From contig DAOMFL010000008.1 of the NCBI GenBank assembly GCA_035429805.1, positions 1 through 64,000 of the forward strand: DNA of 64,000 nucleotides. Reading direction: 5' to 3'. Of the stretch, positions 8,854 to 18,287 are shown in pieces. Positions within the stretch are counted from its first letter, which is position 1; each line of letters starts with the position of its first letter. The position numbers and the translations under genes are program-made. Source of the DNA: JALORV01 sp035429805 (GTDB taxonomy: Bacteria > Pseudomonadota > Gammaproteobacteria > Burkholderiales > Burkholderiaceae_F). Under the pieces are notes generated by a model. That model saw only the letters and a program-made list of their open reading frames with translations. It searched no databases and had not been told where the DNA came from.

Positions 8854-10314
8854 TCAGTTCGAACCGGAAGCACGCTTCGATGCCGGAGCGCGGCGCCGCG
8901 GCGCCGTGGCGCCCCGGACCACCGCTTCCGGCGGCGCGGACTCACGGGTCGCCTGCGCCAGTTCGTCGAGCGCCTGGTGCAGGCCGCGCGCCAGGGGTCG
9001 CGCGTCGGGCACACCGACGCGGGCGGCGAGGACGCCGAAGTCGAGCGAACCGGCGTAGCTCTGCAGCGTGATGTTCAGTCCGAGGCCGTGTTCGACGATC
9101 GACACCGGCCAGTAAGTCTTCAGCCGCGCGCCGGCAAGGTACAACGGCACGTGCGGTCCCGGAACATTGGAGACGACGAGGTTGGCGATCGGCGGAATGC
9201 GATCGGCGAGCGCCGTGCGGCCATAGAGCCCGGCCGCTGCCGACAGCAGCCAGGGCAGGCCCAGCGAAGGAAAGTCGGTCGGAATGACGCCTTTCAGCTG
9301 GCGCGTCACGTCCTTGGCGGAGCGCGTCGATTCCTGCACCGCCCGCAGGCGCGCGATCGGGTCAGCGACGTTCGTCGCCAGCGAGGCGAGTGTCATCGTG
9401 GCCATTGTCGTCGCCTCGGTGTTGCCCGCCTCGCGCAGCGACACCGGCATCGCAGCCACCATCGATTTCTTCGGGATGCCTCCGTGGGGCTTCATGTAGG
9501 CGCGCAGCGCGCCGCTCACCAGCGTCAGCACGACGTCGTTCAGCGTCGCCCCATGCGCTTCGGCGATGCGCTTCACGTCGGCCAGCGGCAGCGATGCTGT
9601 CGCGAAGCTGCGGCCGGCATCAATGGCGCGGTTAAATGGCGCACGCGGACCGAATGCAAGGTTGCGGCTGAACCCGGTCGAGCTCCTCAGCAGCTGCGCC
9701 GCAATGCGGGCAATGGAGGGCAGCTGGCGCACCAGATGGACGGTTTGTGAGCTGTTCACCCTGAGCGCCGTTCCGACCAGGGCGACCAGCCCCGGGCGGT
9801 CAGGGCTGCGCCGCCGCGGACGCTCCACGGTGCGCGGACTCGGCGACAGGTCGAGCAGCGCGAGCGCGAGCGCGACGCCGGCGGCACCATCCAGCGTCGC
9901 GTGATGCACCTTCGTGTAGAAGGCGAGCCCGCCGTCGGCAAGCCCCTCGATGACATGAAACCGCCACAGCGGCCGCGAGCGGTCGAGCGGTTGTGCATGC
10001 AGTCGCGCGATCGCGGCCTCGAGCTGGGCGAGGGAGCCGGGCGCGGGCAGGGTCACGCGGACGACGTGCCTGGTGAGGTCGACATGGTCGGCCCGCACCC
10101 ACACCGGGTTTGCGAACTCCAGTGGCATGCTGGCCAGCTGCCGGGTGAACACCGGCGACAGATGCAGGCGCCTGGCCACGTGGCGCCGCACGCGCTCCAG
10201 AAAATCTCCGCTGCGCCGCGGGCGCTCGAGCAGGTGGACAGCGCCGACATGCATCGGCGTGGACGGCGTTTCCAGATGGAGGAACAGCGAGTCCAACCCG
10301 GACAGCGGCTTCAA
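8854..10314 (-). CDS. wax ester synthase/diacylglycerol acyltransferase (WS/DGAT)
   Basis: Transfers acyl groups from acyl-CoA to fatty alcohols or diacylglycerol, making wax esters or triacylglycerol. The 486-residue length is typical. The catalytic HHxxxDG motif is visible as HHATLDG at about residue 140, and the C-terminal half has the family segment VVSNVPGP. The start is TTG at 10314, supported by an AGGGAG Shine-Dalgarno a few bases upstream and by the family N-terminus (LSGLDSLFLHLE). The last 15 residues are a basic tail. It heads a three-gene minus-strand unit with two hydrolases, inserted between def and fmt. Confidence 0.92.
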   Translation of the reverse strand: MKPLSGLDSLFLHLETPSTPMHVGAVHLLERPRRSGDFLERVRRHVARRLHLSPVFTRQLASMPLEFANPVWVRADHVDLTRHVVRVTLPAPGSLAQLEAAIARLHAQPLDRSRPLWRFHVIEGLADGGLAFYTKVHHATLDGAAGVALALALLDLSPSPRTVERPRRRSPDRPGLVALVGTALRVNSSQTVHLVRQLPSIARIAAQLLRSSTGFSRNLAFGPRAPFNRAIDAGRSFATASLPLADVKRIAEAHGATLNDVVLTLVSGALRAYMKPHGGIPKKSMVAAMPVSLREAGNTEATTMATMTLASLATNVADPIARLRAVQESTRSAKDVTRQLKGVIPTDFPSLGLPWLLSAAAGLYGRTALADRIPPIANLVVSNVPGPHVPLYLAGARLKTYWPVSIVEHGLGLNITLQSYAGSLDFGVLAARVGVPDARPLARGLHQALDELAQATRESAPPEAVVRGATAPRRRAPASKRASGSN

Positions 10315-10427
10315 GCGTCTCCCTTGCTCTCAATATGGTGGCGCGACCGCAGCCCGCAGCGGCCACATGCTCGTGGTCCGATGGTAAACGCATCGGCGGT
10401 CCGATGTGCCCCACCTAGAATGCAGTG

Positions 10428-11420
10428 ATGCGCATCGTATTCGCCGGAACGCCCGACTTTGCCGCACGTTCGCTGGCGGCGCTGATCGACGCGGCGCCCA
10501 AAATGGGGTGGTCGATTCCGCTGGTGCTGACGCAGCCCGACCGCCCGGCGGGCCGCGGCATGCGCCTGACGCCGAGCCCGGTGAAGCAACTCGCGCTCGC
10601 GCACGGCCTGTCCGTCGACACGCCTCACTCGTTGCGCAAGGGCGACGAAGCTGCCGCCGCTCAGCGGCGACTGCGCGAAGCGCAACCCGATGTGCTCATC
10701 GTGGCGGCCTATGGGCTGATCCTGCCGCCCGAGGTGCTCGACATTCCCCGCGGACTGCGCAACGACTGGACCCGCCGCCTGACGGCGGTCAACGTGCATG
10801 CGTCGCTGCTGCCGCGCTGGCGTGGAGCCGCGCCGGTCGCGCGGGCGATCGAGGCGGGCGATGCGAGCACGGGGGTCACGATCATGCAGATGGAAGCCGG
10901 CCTGGATACCGGTCCGATGCTGCTCGCAGAGCCGGTGTCGATCGCTGCTGACGAATCAACCGGCCAGCTCACCGAGCGGCTCGCCGTGCTGGGGGCCGGG
11001 CTGCTGGTGCGGGCGTTGCGCGACGTCGCGACGTTGAACGCGCGCCCGCAGCCTGCAGAAGGCGTGACCTACGCACATAAGGTCGATAAGGCCGAAGCCT
11101 GGGTCGACTGGACCCAGCCCGCCGAGGTGCTGGCGCGCAAGGTCCGCGCCTACGACCCGTTCCCGGTCGCCCAGACGCGCCTGGGCGACTCCGCGATCCG
11201 CATCTGGCGCGCGACGCCGGTGGCGCTGGCGACGGCGGCCGAGCCCGGGACCATCACGGCGGCCACCGCGGCCGGTGTCGATGTGGCCTGCGGCCAGGGC
11301 AGCCTGCGCCTGCTCGAACTTCAGCGCGCGGGCGGCAAGCGACTCGCCGTGCGTGATTTCCTTGCTGGCTACCCGCTGGCGCCATTCCAGCGATTTGACA
11401 GCGGGCCGCCACATGCTTGA
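10428..11420 (+). CDS. fmt: methionyl-tRNA formyltransferase
   Basis: Formylates initiator Met-tRNA using 10-formyltetrahydrofolate. The start MRIVFAGTPDFAA, the catalytic loop NVHASLLPRWRGAAP and the C-terminal beta-barrel tRNA-binding domain are all present in 330 residues. About ten extra residues (GLRNDWTRRL) are inserted just before the NVHASLLP loop compared with E. coli Fmt. The ATG at 10428 is chosen over the GTG one codon earlier. The 3' end overlaps rsmB by 8 bases, so the two are translationally linked. Confidence 0.97.
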   Translation: MRIVFAGTPDFAARSLAALIDAAPKMGWSIPLVLTQPDRPAGRGMRLTPSPVKQLALAHGLSVDTPHSLRKGDEAAAAQRRLREAQPDVLIVAAYGLILPPEVLDIPRGLRNDWTRRLTAVNVHASLLPRWRGAAPVARAIEAGDASTGVTIMQMEAGLDTGPMLLAEPVSIAADESTGQLTERLAVLGAGLLVRALRDVATLNARPQPAEGVTYAHKVDKAEAWVDWTQPAEVLARKVRAYDPFPVAQTRLGDSAIRIWRATPVALATAAEPGTITAATAAGVDVACGQGSLRLLELQRAGGKRLAVRDFLAGYPLAPFQRFDSGPPHA

Positions 11421-12744
11421 GCCGGGCGGTGCGGCGCCGCCGCTCGCGACGGTGCTGCAACTGGCCGCGCGGGTGTGGGCGAGGGTGGCCGAAGGGCAGT
11501 CGCTCGATCGTGCGCTGGCGGCGCAGGTCGCCGGCGCGCCACAGCTGCGCGGCGCCGTGCAGGACGCGAGCTACGGTGCGATTCGACGCCGTGCGCTGTG
11601 CGAAGGCGCCATTGCCGAACTGGCAGCACGCCCCCCCGCCGCCGAGGTCCGCGCGCTGCTCGCGGTGGCCTTGGCACAGCTGATCGCCGGCCGGTATGCG
11701 CCGCACACCGTCGTCGACCAGGCCGTCGTCGCGGCACGGTCCGGGCCCTCGACCGCAGGTGCCGCCGGCTTCGTCAACGCCGTGCTGCGCAACTTCCTGC
11801 GGCGGCAGGCCGAGCTGGTCGACCGCCTGCAGGGCCGGGACGAGGTGCGCTACAACGCGCCGCGCTGGTGGATCGATGCGATGCGCGCGGCACAGCCGGA
11901 CCAGTGGCGCTCTGTTCTCGAGAGCGGGCAGCGCACTCCGGCGCTGGTACTGCGCGTGAACCGGCGGCGCATCGACGTCAGGGGCTACCTGCAGCGGCTT
12001 CAGGATCTGGACATGGCGGCGACGCAGGTCGGGCGGATGGCGGTGTGGCTGCACCAGCCGGTCCCGGTCGCGCGTATTCCGGGGTTCGCCGACGGTGAAG
12101 TCTCGGTGCAGGACGCCGGCGCGCAGCTGGCCGCCGAGTGGCTCGACATTGCCGACGGCCTGCGCGTGCTGGACGCGTGCGCGGCGCCCGGCGGCAAGAC
12201 GGCCCACCTGACAGAACTGGCCAACCTGGACCTGACCGCGCTCGAAGTCGATGCCGACCGCGCCCGGCGCATCGAGGACAACCTGGTCCGCATCGGCACA
12301 AATGCACGGATCTGCGTGGGCGACGGCCGAACACCGGCCAACTGGTGGGATCGCCGGCCGTTCGACCGCATTCTGCTCGACGCTCCCTGTACGGCGAGCG
12401 GCATCGTCAGCCGTCATCCGGACATCCCCTGGCTGCGCCGGCCGGCCGATGTTGCGCATTTGGCAACGGTGCAGGCCGAGTTGCTGGAGGCTTTGTGGCC
12501 GCTGCTAGGGGTGGGTGGTAGATTGCTTTACGTCGTGTGTTCGGTGTATCCGCAGGAAGGGAGCGAACAGGTCGCGCGCTTCATCGGGAGCCACCCGGAG
12601 GCGGTGCTGGACCCCCTCCCGGGTGGGCTGACGGCGGTTCAGCTGCTGCCGGCCACCGGACCTGCCGCGGCCTGGGACGGCCAGCGGAGCACGCCCACGC
12701 TGCACGACGGGTTTTTCTACGCACGCTTCAAAAAGTCCCGATGA
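11413..12744 (+). CDS. rsmB: 16S rRNA m5C967 methyltransferase RsmB
   Basis: Methylates C967 of 16S rRNA with SAM. The 443-residue protein has an N-terminal NusB-like RNA-binding domain (about 1-145) and a C-terminal SAM domain with DACAAPGGKTAHL (SAM loop) and the two cysteine motifs DAPCTASG and VVCSVYPQEG. The ATG at 11413 overlaps the fmt end by 8 bases and gives the family N-terminus; the longer frame is a shadow of fmt. The stop overlaps the next start in ATGA. Confidence 0.95.
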   Translation: MLEPGGAAPPLATVLQLAARVWARVAEGQSLDRALAAQVAGAPQLRGAVQDASYGAIRRRALCEGAIAELAARPPAAEVRALLAVALAQLIAGRYAPHTVVDQAVVAARSGPSTAGAAGFVNAVLRNFLRRQAELVDRLQGRDEVRYNAPRWWIDAMRAAQPDQWRSVLESGQRTPALVLRVNRRRIDVRGYLQRLQDLDMAATQVGRMAVWLHQPVPVARIPGFADGEVSVQDAGAQLAAEWLDIADGLRVLDACAAPGGKTAHLTELANLDLTALEVDADRARRIEDNLVRIGTNARICVGDGRTPANWWDRRPFDRILLDAPCTASGIVSRHPDIPWLRRPADVAHLATVQAELLEALWPLLGVGGRLLYVVCSVYPQEGSEQVARFIGSHPEAVLDPLPGGLTAVQLLPATGPAAAWDGQRSTPTLHDGFFYARFKKSR

Positions 12745-13319
12745 CTCTGGCCCCCGCGCTGCGCGCGCTGTTCGTCACGCTGCTGTTGCTGGCCGGACTC
12801 GGCCCCGCAGCGCGGGCGGACGAGCGCATCGGTGTCATCGCCGCGGCCCTGGAACCGGTCGCCGGCGGCGGCGTCGTGCTCAATGCGACCTTCGAATTCG
12901 AACTGCCGCAGGCGCTCGAAGACGTCGTGCAAAAGGGCATCGCGATCTACTTCAACATCGAGTTCGAGCTCTTCCGCAAGCGTTGGTACTGGCTGGACCG
13001 CAAGGTGAGCAGCAGCACGCTGACTTACCGGCTGTCGTACAGCCCGCTCACGCGGCAGTACCGGCTGGCGCGCGGCGGCCTGTCGCAGCCGTTCGATTCA
13101 CTCGACGAGGCCCTCAACCTGCTGAAGAGCGTGCGCCAGTGGAAGGTCGTCGAACCCGGAGTGCTGGTGCCGCGCGACCCTTACGAAGCCCAGGTGCGGA
13201 TGCGGCTGGATGTCACGCAGCTGCCGAAGCCGTTCCAGGTCAATGCGATCACGAGCCGCGAGTGGCAACTGGCGTCGGACTGGCGCGAGCTCGAAGTTCC
13301 CGCCGAAGCGGCGCGGTAG
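12741..13319 (+). CDS. DUF4390 exported protein
   Basis: A 192-residue protein with a signal peptide (MTLAPALRALFVTLLLLAGL, cleavage near ARA-DE) and the DUF4390 body (e.g. ATFEFELPQALEDVVQKGIA and WYWLDRKV). The function is unknown. The start lies in an ATGA overlap with the rsmB stop. In betaproteobacteria this family sits between rsmB and ntrY, as here, which suggests an envelope role transcribed together with the NtrYX system. Nothing in the sequence indicates an enzyme activity. Confidence 0.9.
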   Translation: MTLAPALRALFVTLLLLAGLGPAARADERIGVIAAALEPVAGGGVVLNATFEFELPQALEDVVQKGIAIYFNIEFELFRKRWYWLDRKVSSSTLTYRLSYSPLTRQYRLARGGLSQPFDSLDEALNLLKSVRQWKVVEPGVLVPRDPYEAQVRMRLDVTQLPKPFQVNAITSREWQLASDWRELEVPAEAAR

Positions 13320-13407
13320 CCCATGCTCCGGTTGATCGTCACCTCCGGCCGCGACTTCACTGCTTCGCGGTCCGCGCCTGACGCGGCGGCCGCGTCGACG
13401 GGCTGAC

Positions 13408-15753
13408 ATGCCGCGCGTGCTGCGCTACGGGCTGCTGTTCGCGGTCTCGCTCTCGGGCGTGCTGCTCTTCATCCTTGCGTCCGCAAGCGGCAACACCGCA
13501 TTTTTCGAACGCCATTACCCGGTCCTGCTGGCCGTCAACGGCGCCATCGCGGCCGCGCTGGCGGTGCTGGTACTGCTCCTGGTGCGGCGGCTGGTCAAGC
13601 GGCTGCGGCAGAAGCGCTTCGGCGCGCGCCTGACGACGCGCTTTGCCGTTGCGTTTGCCCTGATGGGCGTGCTCCCGGGCGTGCTGATCTACGTGGTGTC
13701 GACACAGTTCCTGTCGCGGTCGATCGAATCGTGGTTCGACGTGCGGGTCGACCGGGCGCTCGACTCGGGGCTGACGCTCGGCCGCGCTGCGCTCGACAAC
13801 CTGCGGGACGACGTCGCCGCCAAGGCCCGGGCCTGGGCGCTCGAGCTGGCCGATGTTCCCGACGCGGCGCAGCTGTCGCAACTCAACCGGCTGCGCGAGC
13901 AGGGCGGCATCAGCGAGGCGCTGCTGGTCTCGGGCAACGGGCAGCTGATCGGCGCTTCGGGTGCGCAGGTGTCGGAACTCGTGCCGGAAACGCCGAGCAC
14001 GGTCGAACTGCGCCAGGCCCGCACACAGCGCCTTTTTGCAGCCATCGAGGGCGAAGCGGGCGCGGCAGAAGTGCGCCAGGGACTGCGGGCCCGTGTGATC
14101 GTGCCGATACCTGCACCTTCGACGGCGGCTGTGGGCGGATCCCTGCTGCCACTTGACCCGTCGTCGAAACGGCCCCGGGGGACGCTGGGCGGGCTGACCA
14201 CCCCGTTGTTCGCGACCGGAATGTCTCCGGCCGCCGATGCGCGCTATCTGCAGGTGATCCAGCCCGTACCGGCAACGATCGCTGCGAACGCCGAGGCTCT
14301 GCAGAACGGCTATCGGGACTACCAGGAACTGTCGCTCTCGCGCAGCGGCCTCAAGACGATCTACGGCCTCACGCTGACGCTCACCTTGCTGCTGTCGATC
14401 TTCGCCGCGATCGCCGGCAGCGTTCTGCTCGCGAGTTCGATGACGGCGCCGCTGCTGCAGCTAGCGGATGGAACCAAGGCGGTCGCTGAGGGCAATTTCA
14501 GGCCGGTACGGGAGTACCCCGGCAGCGACGAGCTCAACCTTCTGACGCAGTCGTTCAACGCCATGACGCGGCAGCTCACCGATGCGAGAGACGCTGTCGA
14601 AGCCAAGCAGCGCGAGCTCGAGAACGCGAAGACCTACCTCGAACGCGTGCTGGCGAATCTCTCCGCCGGTGTCGTTGTGCTCGATCACGGATTCCGGCTT
14701 GTCACCGCCAACTTCGGCGCGTCACGCATCCTCGGTCGCGGCCTGAACGATGATGTCGGCCGGCCATTCCGCGAGATCGATCCTGCGCTGGCCGCCGCGT
14801 TCGACACCGGCTTCGCCGAGCAGGCGCTGGCCGCGACGCCGAAGGACTCGTGGCAGCAGCAGATCGAAGTCAAGCGGGCCGGTGCGTCCCCAATGGCGGA
14901 GTCGCTGATGCTGCTCGCGCGGGGCTCCCGGCTCCCGCTCGAGGACGGACTCGGCTATGTCGTCGTATTCGACGACATCACGCAGGTGATCTCGGCCCAG
15001 CGTGCTGTCGCGTGGGGTGAGGTCGCGCGGCGGCTCGCACATGAGATCAAGAACCCGCTGACGCCGATCCAGCTCGCAGCCGAGCGACTGCAGATGAAGC
15101 TGGCCGAAAAACTGCCGGGAGGCGATGCCGACCTGCTTAAGCGCGGGACCGCGACGATAGTCAATCAGGTCGCGGCAATGAAGCGCATGGTCGATGACTT
15201 CCGCGACTATGCGCGAGTGCCGCCGGCGCGGCTGGTGCCGCTCGACCTGAACGCGCTGATCGAGGAGGTCGTGACCCTCTATCGCACAGCCGGCGCTCCG
15301 ATCGAGCTTTCTCTCGCATCGCGCCTGCCGCTGATCGAGGGCGACACGACGCAGCTGCGGCAGGTGATCCACAATCTGATAGGCAACGCGCAGGAGGCTC
15401 TGGCTGGTCAGGTCAACGCGCACATTTCCGTGCGGACCGCCCTGGCCGAGATCGCCGAGAGCACCGGCATCGTGCGCGGCGTGCGCCTGGCCGTCGAAGA
15501 CAACGGCCCGGGCTTCGCCGCGAATATACTGAGGCGTGCATTCGAGCCTTATGTCACCACGAAGCCGAGCGGCACCGGACTCGGACTGGCCATGGTCAAG
15601 AAGGTCGTCGACGAACACGGAGCCCATGTCGAAATCATCAACCGCAGCGGCGGGCCCGGCGTCGGCCATGCCGCCGGAGCGGTGGTCACGATCGTGTTCC
15701 GGCGGCTGGCGCAGACCGAGTCGGCTGAACGGGCGCCTCGCCGTGCGGCCTGA
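13408..15753 (+). CDS. ntrY: NtrY-type nitrogen-regulation sensor histidine kinase
   Basis: A 781-residue membrane kinase. Order: two transmembrane segments (about 8-28 and 40-62), a third at about 76-96, a periplasmic sensor region to about 315, a transmembrane segment at about 317-345, HAMP, PAS (about 410-520), HisKA with phospho-acceptor His545 in HEIKNPLTPIQ, and HATPase with DNGPGF and GTGLGLAMV. It is expected to phosphorylate the short regulator encoded 103 bases downstream. An 85-base open frame from 13323 just before it has no support as a gene. Confidence 0.94.
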   Translation: MPRVLRYGLLFAVSLSGVLLFILASASGNTAFFERHYPVLLAVNGAIAAALAVLVLLLVRRLVKRLRQKRFGARLTTRFAVAFALMGVLPGVLIYVVSTQFLSRSIESWFDVRVDRALDSGLTLGRAALDNLRDDVAAKARAWALELADVPDAAQLSQLNRLREQGGISEALLVSGNGQLIGASGAQVSELVPETPSTVELRQARTQRLFAAIEGEAGAAEVRQGLRARVIVPIPAPSTAAVGGSLLPLDPSSKRPRGTLGGLTTPLFATGMSPAADARYLQVIQPVPATIAANAEALQNGYRDYQELSLSRSGLKTIYGLTLTLTLLLSIFAAIAGSVLLASSMTAPLLQLADGTKAVAEGNFRPVREYPGSDELNLLTQSFNAMTRQLTDARDAVEAKQRELENAKTYLERVLANLSAGVVVLDHGFRLVTANFGASRILGRGLNDDVGRPFREIDPALAAAFDTGFAEQALAATPKDSWQQQIEVKRAGASPMAESLMLLARGSRLPLEDGLGYVVVFDDITQVISAQRAVAWGEVARRLAHEIKNPLTPIQLAAERLQMKLAEKLPGGDADLLKRGTATIVNQVAAMKRMVDDFRDYARVPPARLVPLDLNALIEEVVTLYRTAGAPIELSLASRLPLIEGDTTQLRQVIHNLIGNAQEALAGQVNAHISVRTALAEIAESTGIVRGVRLAVEDNGPGFAANILRRAFEPYVTTKPSGTGLGLAMVKKVVDEHGAHVEIINRSGGPGVGHAAGAVVTIVFRRLAQTESAERAPRRAA

Positions 15754-15856
15754 AGCCTTTCCCTCGCGATGAAGCGGACAGCGTTCCGTCCTGCTGACCC
15801 CGGATCGCCGATGCCACGCGTCGCGAACGCTCCGAAGTCCGGGCTGACCTAGCTTC

Positions 15857-16633
15857 ATGGCCACGGTCCTCGTCGTCGACGACGAAGTCGGCATCCGCGA
15901 ACTGCTCTCAGAGATCCTCGGAGACGAGGGCCATTCCGTGCTGACAGCCGAAAATGCGGCGCGAGCGCGTGACCTGCGCGCGAGCGAAGCAATCGACCTC
16001 GTGCTGCTCGACATCTGGATGCCCGACACCGACGGCGTCACGCTGCTGAAGGAGTGGGCAGCCAGCGGCCAGCTGACGATGCCGGTCATCATGATGTCCG
16101 GGCACGCCACCATCGACACCGCGGTCGAAGCCACGCGCTACGGCGCGCTGGAATTCCTCGAGAAGCCGATCGCCATGGCGCGCCTGCTCGCGGCCGTACG
16201 GTCGGGGCTGGAGCGTGGACGCCTGATGCGCAGCCTGCGGCCATCGACGCTGGTCAGCGCACCGTCCGAAGCGCCGGCTGCCCCGACGCTCCCGGCGGTG
16301 GCGGAACTGGCGCCCGCCGCCGAGCCGGTCGGCCTGCACAACGGCGTGCCGCTCGATCAGCCGCTGCGCGAGGCCCGTGACCAGTTCGAGCGTGTCTACT
16401 TCGAGTTCCATCTGGCCCGCGAGAACTACAGCATGACGCGTGTCGCCGACCGCGCCGGCCTCGAGCGCACCCATCTGTACCGCAAGCTCAAGCAGCTGGG
16501 GATCGAGCTCGCACGTGGTGCGCGGCGCGACCGGGCTGCCGAAGAGGCGCCCGCCCCGGCTCCGCTTGCATCGAATCCTGTCGCCACGCGGCAGGCGCCG
16601 GTCTACGTCCAGCGCGACGACTACGACGACTGA
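15857..16633 (+). CDS. NtrX-like response regulator lacking the AAA+ domain
   Basis: A 258-residue partner of NtrY. Residues 1-120 form a receiver domain with acceptor Asp52 (LLDIWMPD) and the lysine in LEKPIA. A Pro/Ala-rich linker follows (about 130-165), then a Fis-type helix-turn-helix at about 180-217 (ENYSMTRVADRAGLERTHLY). The sigma-54-activating AAA+ domain of classical NtrX (about 240 residues with GAFTGA) is absent, so this protein cannot itself open sigma-54 promoters. The sequence is continuous, with no frameshift, and the C-terminal 30 residues are low complexity. Confidence 0.9.
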   Translation: MATVLVVDDEVGIRELLSEILGDEGHSVLTAENAARARDLRASEAIDLVLLDIWMPDTDGVTLLKEWAASGQLTMPVIMMSGHATIDTAVEATRYGALEFLEKPIAMARLLAAVRSGLERGRLMRSLRPSTLVSAPSEAPAAPTLPAVAELAPAAEPVGLHNGVPLDQPLREARDQFERVYFEFHLARENYSMTRVADRAGLERTHLYRKLKQLGIELARGARRDRAAEEAPAPAPLASNPVATRQAPVYVQRDDYDD

Positions 16634-16665
16634 GCGGTCCCGGCCGTGCCGGTCGCTGCGAGCAC

Positions 16666-18078
16666 ATGAAGATCATCATCATCGGCGCCGGACGGGTCGG
16701 ATCCTCGGTGGCAGAGAGCCTCGTCTCGGAGGCCAACGACATCACGGTCATCGATTCCGATCCGGCCCGGGTGGCGGACCTGCAGGACCGCTTCGATCTG
16801 CGCGGCCTGGTGGGCAATGCGGCGCTGCCCTCGACGCTCAAGCAGGCCGGGGCCGAGGATTCCGACATGCTGATTGCGGTGACCGCGTCGGACGAAGCGA
16901 ATCTCGTCGCCTGCAAGATCGCGGCGGACCTTTTCAACATTCCGACGCGCCTCGCCCGGGTGCGCAACGTCGAACTGCAGCAGCACCCGAAGCTGATTGG
17001 CGACGAAGGCTTCCGTGCGACCCACGTGATCTTCCCCGAGCAGACGGTCACCGACTACCTGCTGAAGCTGATCGAGTTTCCCGAAGCCCTGCAGGTGCTG
17101 GAGTTTGCCGACGGCCGTGCCAGCCTGATCGCGGTGCGGGCGTTCGCCGGCGGGCCGCTGGTGACGCACCCGGTCAAGGAACTGCGCCGCCACCTACCGA
17201 ACGTCGACGCGCGCATCGTGGCGATGTTCCGGGACGAGTCGAGCGTGCGCGTCGACGGCGACACGCAGATCGAGCCGGGTGACGAGGTGTTCTTCCTGGC
17301 AGCGTCGCAGAACATCCGCACCGTGATGGGGGAACTGCGGCGCATGGACAAGCCGGTGCGGCGGGTCATGCTGGCGGGAGGCGGCAACATCGGACTGCGC
17401 GTCGCGCGCTCCCTCGACACCGGCGAGGGCCTCGACACTCCGGACAGATTCATCGTCAAGATCATCGAGGCCAACAAACGACGCGCGGAGCTGCTGGCGC
17501 AGCAGCTCTCCCCCGATGTTCTGGTCCTCAACGGCGACGGGACGGACGAGGACCTGCTGCAGCAGGAGGGCGTGCACGAGGTCGATCTCTTCATCGCGCT
17601 GACGAACGACGACGAGAACAACATCATGAGTTCGCTGCTGGCCAAGCGCATGGGAGCGCGACGCGTGATCGCGCTCATCAACCGCAAGAGCTACGGCGAT
17701 CTGATGCAGGGCGGGCAGATCGACATTGCGATCTCGCCGTCGTATGCGACGCTGTCCGCGCTGCTGAGGTTCGTGCGTCGCGGTGACGTCGTGGCGGCTC
17801 ACAGCCTGCGTCGCGGCGCGGCCGAGGCCCTCGAGATCATTGCCCACGGCGATGCGCGGACCTCGCGCGTCATCGGCAAGCGCATCGAACAGATCGAACT
17901 GCCGCGCGGAGTGACGATAGGCGCCGTCGTGCGCGGCACGGGCGCGCTGACGCAGGTGCTGATGGCGCACCACGACACGATCATCGAAGCTGAAGACCAT
18001 CTGATCGTCTTTGTCGAGAACAAGCGGCTGATCCAGCGTGTGGAGAAGCTGTTCACCGTCAGCGCCGGCTTCTTCTGA
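16666..18078 (+). CDS. trkA: Trk potassium uptake NAD-binding subunit TrkA
   Basis: Cytoplasmic regulatory ring subunit of the Trk potassium channel. The 470 residues contain two RCK units: the first Rossmann motif is GAGRVGSSVAE, the second GGGNIGLRVAR at about residue 240, each followed by a TrkA-C domain. It lies 32 bases after the NtrX-like gene, matching the ntrY-ntrX-trkA order of alpha- and betaproteobacteria. Its partner trkH is 4.2 kb further on, separated by a TRAP transporter. Confidence 0.96.
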   Translation: MKIIIIGAGRVGSSVAESLVSEANDITVIDSDPARVADLQDRFDLRGLVGNAALPSTLKQAGAEDSDMLIAVTASDEANLVACKIAADLFNIPTRLARVRNVELQQHPKLIGDEGFRATHVIFPEQTVTDYLLKLIEFPEALQVLEFADGRASLIAVRAFAGGPLVTHPVKELRRHLPNVDARIVAMFRDESSVRVDGDTQIEPGDEVFFLAASQNIRTVMGELRRMDKPVRRVMLAGGGNIGLRVARSLDTGEGLDTPDRFIVKIIEANKRRAELLAQQLSPDVLVLNGDGTDEDLLQQEGVHEVDLFIALTNDDENNIMSSLLAKRMGARRVIALINRKSYGDLMQGGQIDIAISPSYATLSALLRFVRRGDVVAAHSLRRGAAEALEIIAHGDARTSRVIGKRIEQIELPRGVTIGAVVRGTGALTQVLMAHHDTIIEAEDHLIVFVENKRLIQRVEKLFTVSAGFF

Positions 18079-18140
18079 GACTGCTGCGGTGCGTCAATCC
18101 CGAGATGGTTAGTCGATAACCCGCGTACTCCGTCAAAGCG

Positions 18141-18170
18141 TTTCCCCATGGCGCGTGGTTTCAATAGAAT
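18141..18170 (+). promoter_or_regulatory. weak candidate promoter upstream of the TRAP operon
   Basis: TTTCCC (18141-18146), an 18-base spacer and TAGAAT (18165-18170) could be a sigma-70 promoter 118 bases before dctP. The -10 is good and the -35 poor. The 209-base spacer between trkA and dctP otherwise shows no gene. Confidence 0.25.
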
Positions 18171-18287
18171 CATCGGCTGCGGCTCATAACCTGCGACACC
18201 TCGTACAAGAACACAAGCCGCGCCCGGTCCGGATGGCCTAGGGCCAGTCGCGTCGCAGAACCAACGGCTTTTTGCCAAGGAGACTTT

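Noticed and set aside
13323..13407. 28-codon open frame between DUF4390 and ntrY
   Set aside because: Too short, no clear ribosome-binding site, and no resemblance to a known peptide.
15754..15856. Missing AAA+ domain of NtrX as a frameshift or deletion scar
   Set aside because: The regulator is one clean frame with an intact linker and no AAA+ remnant in any frame nearby, so it is a short regulator, not a broken one.
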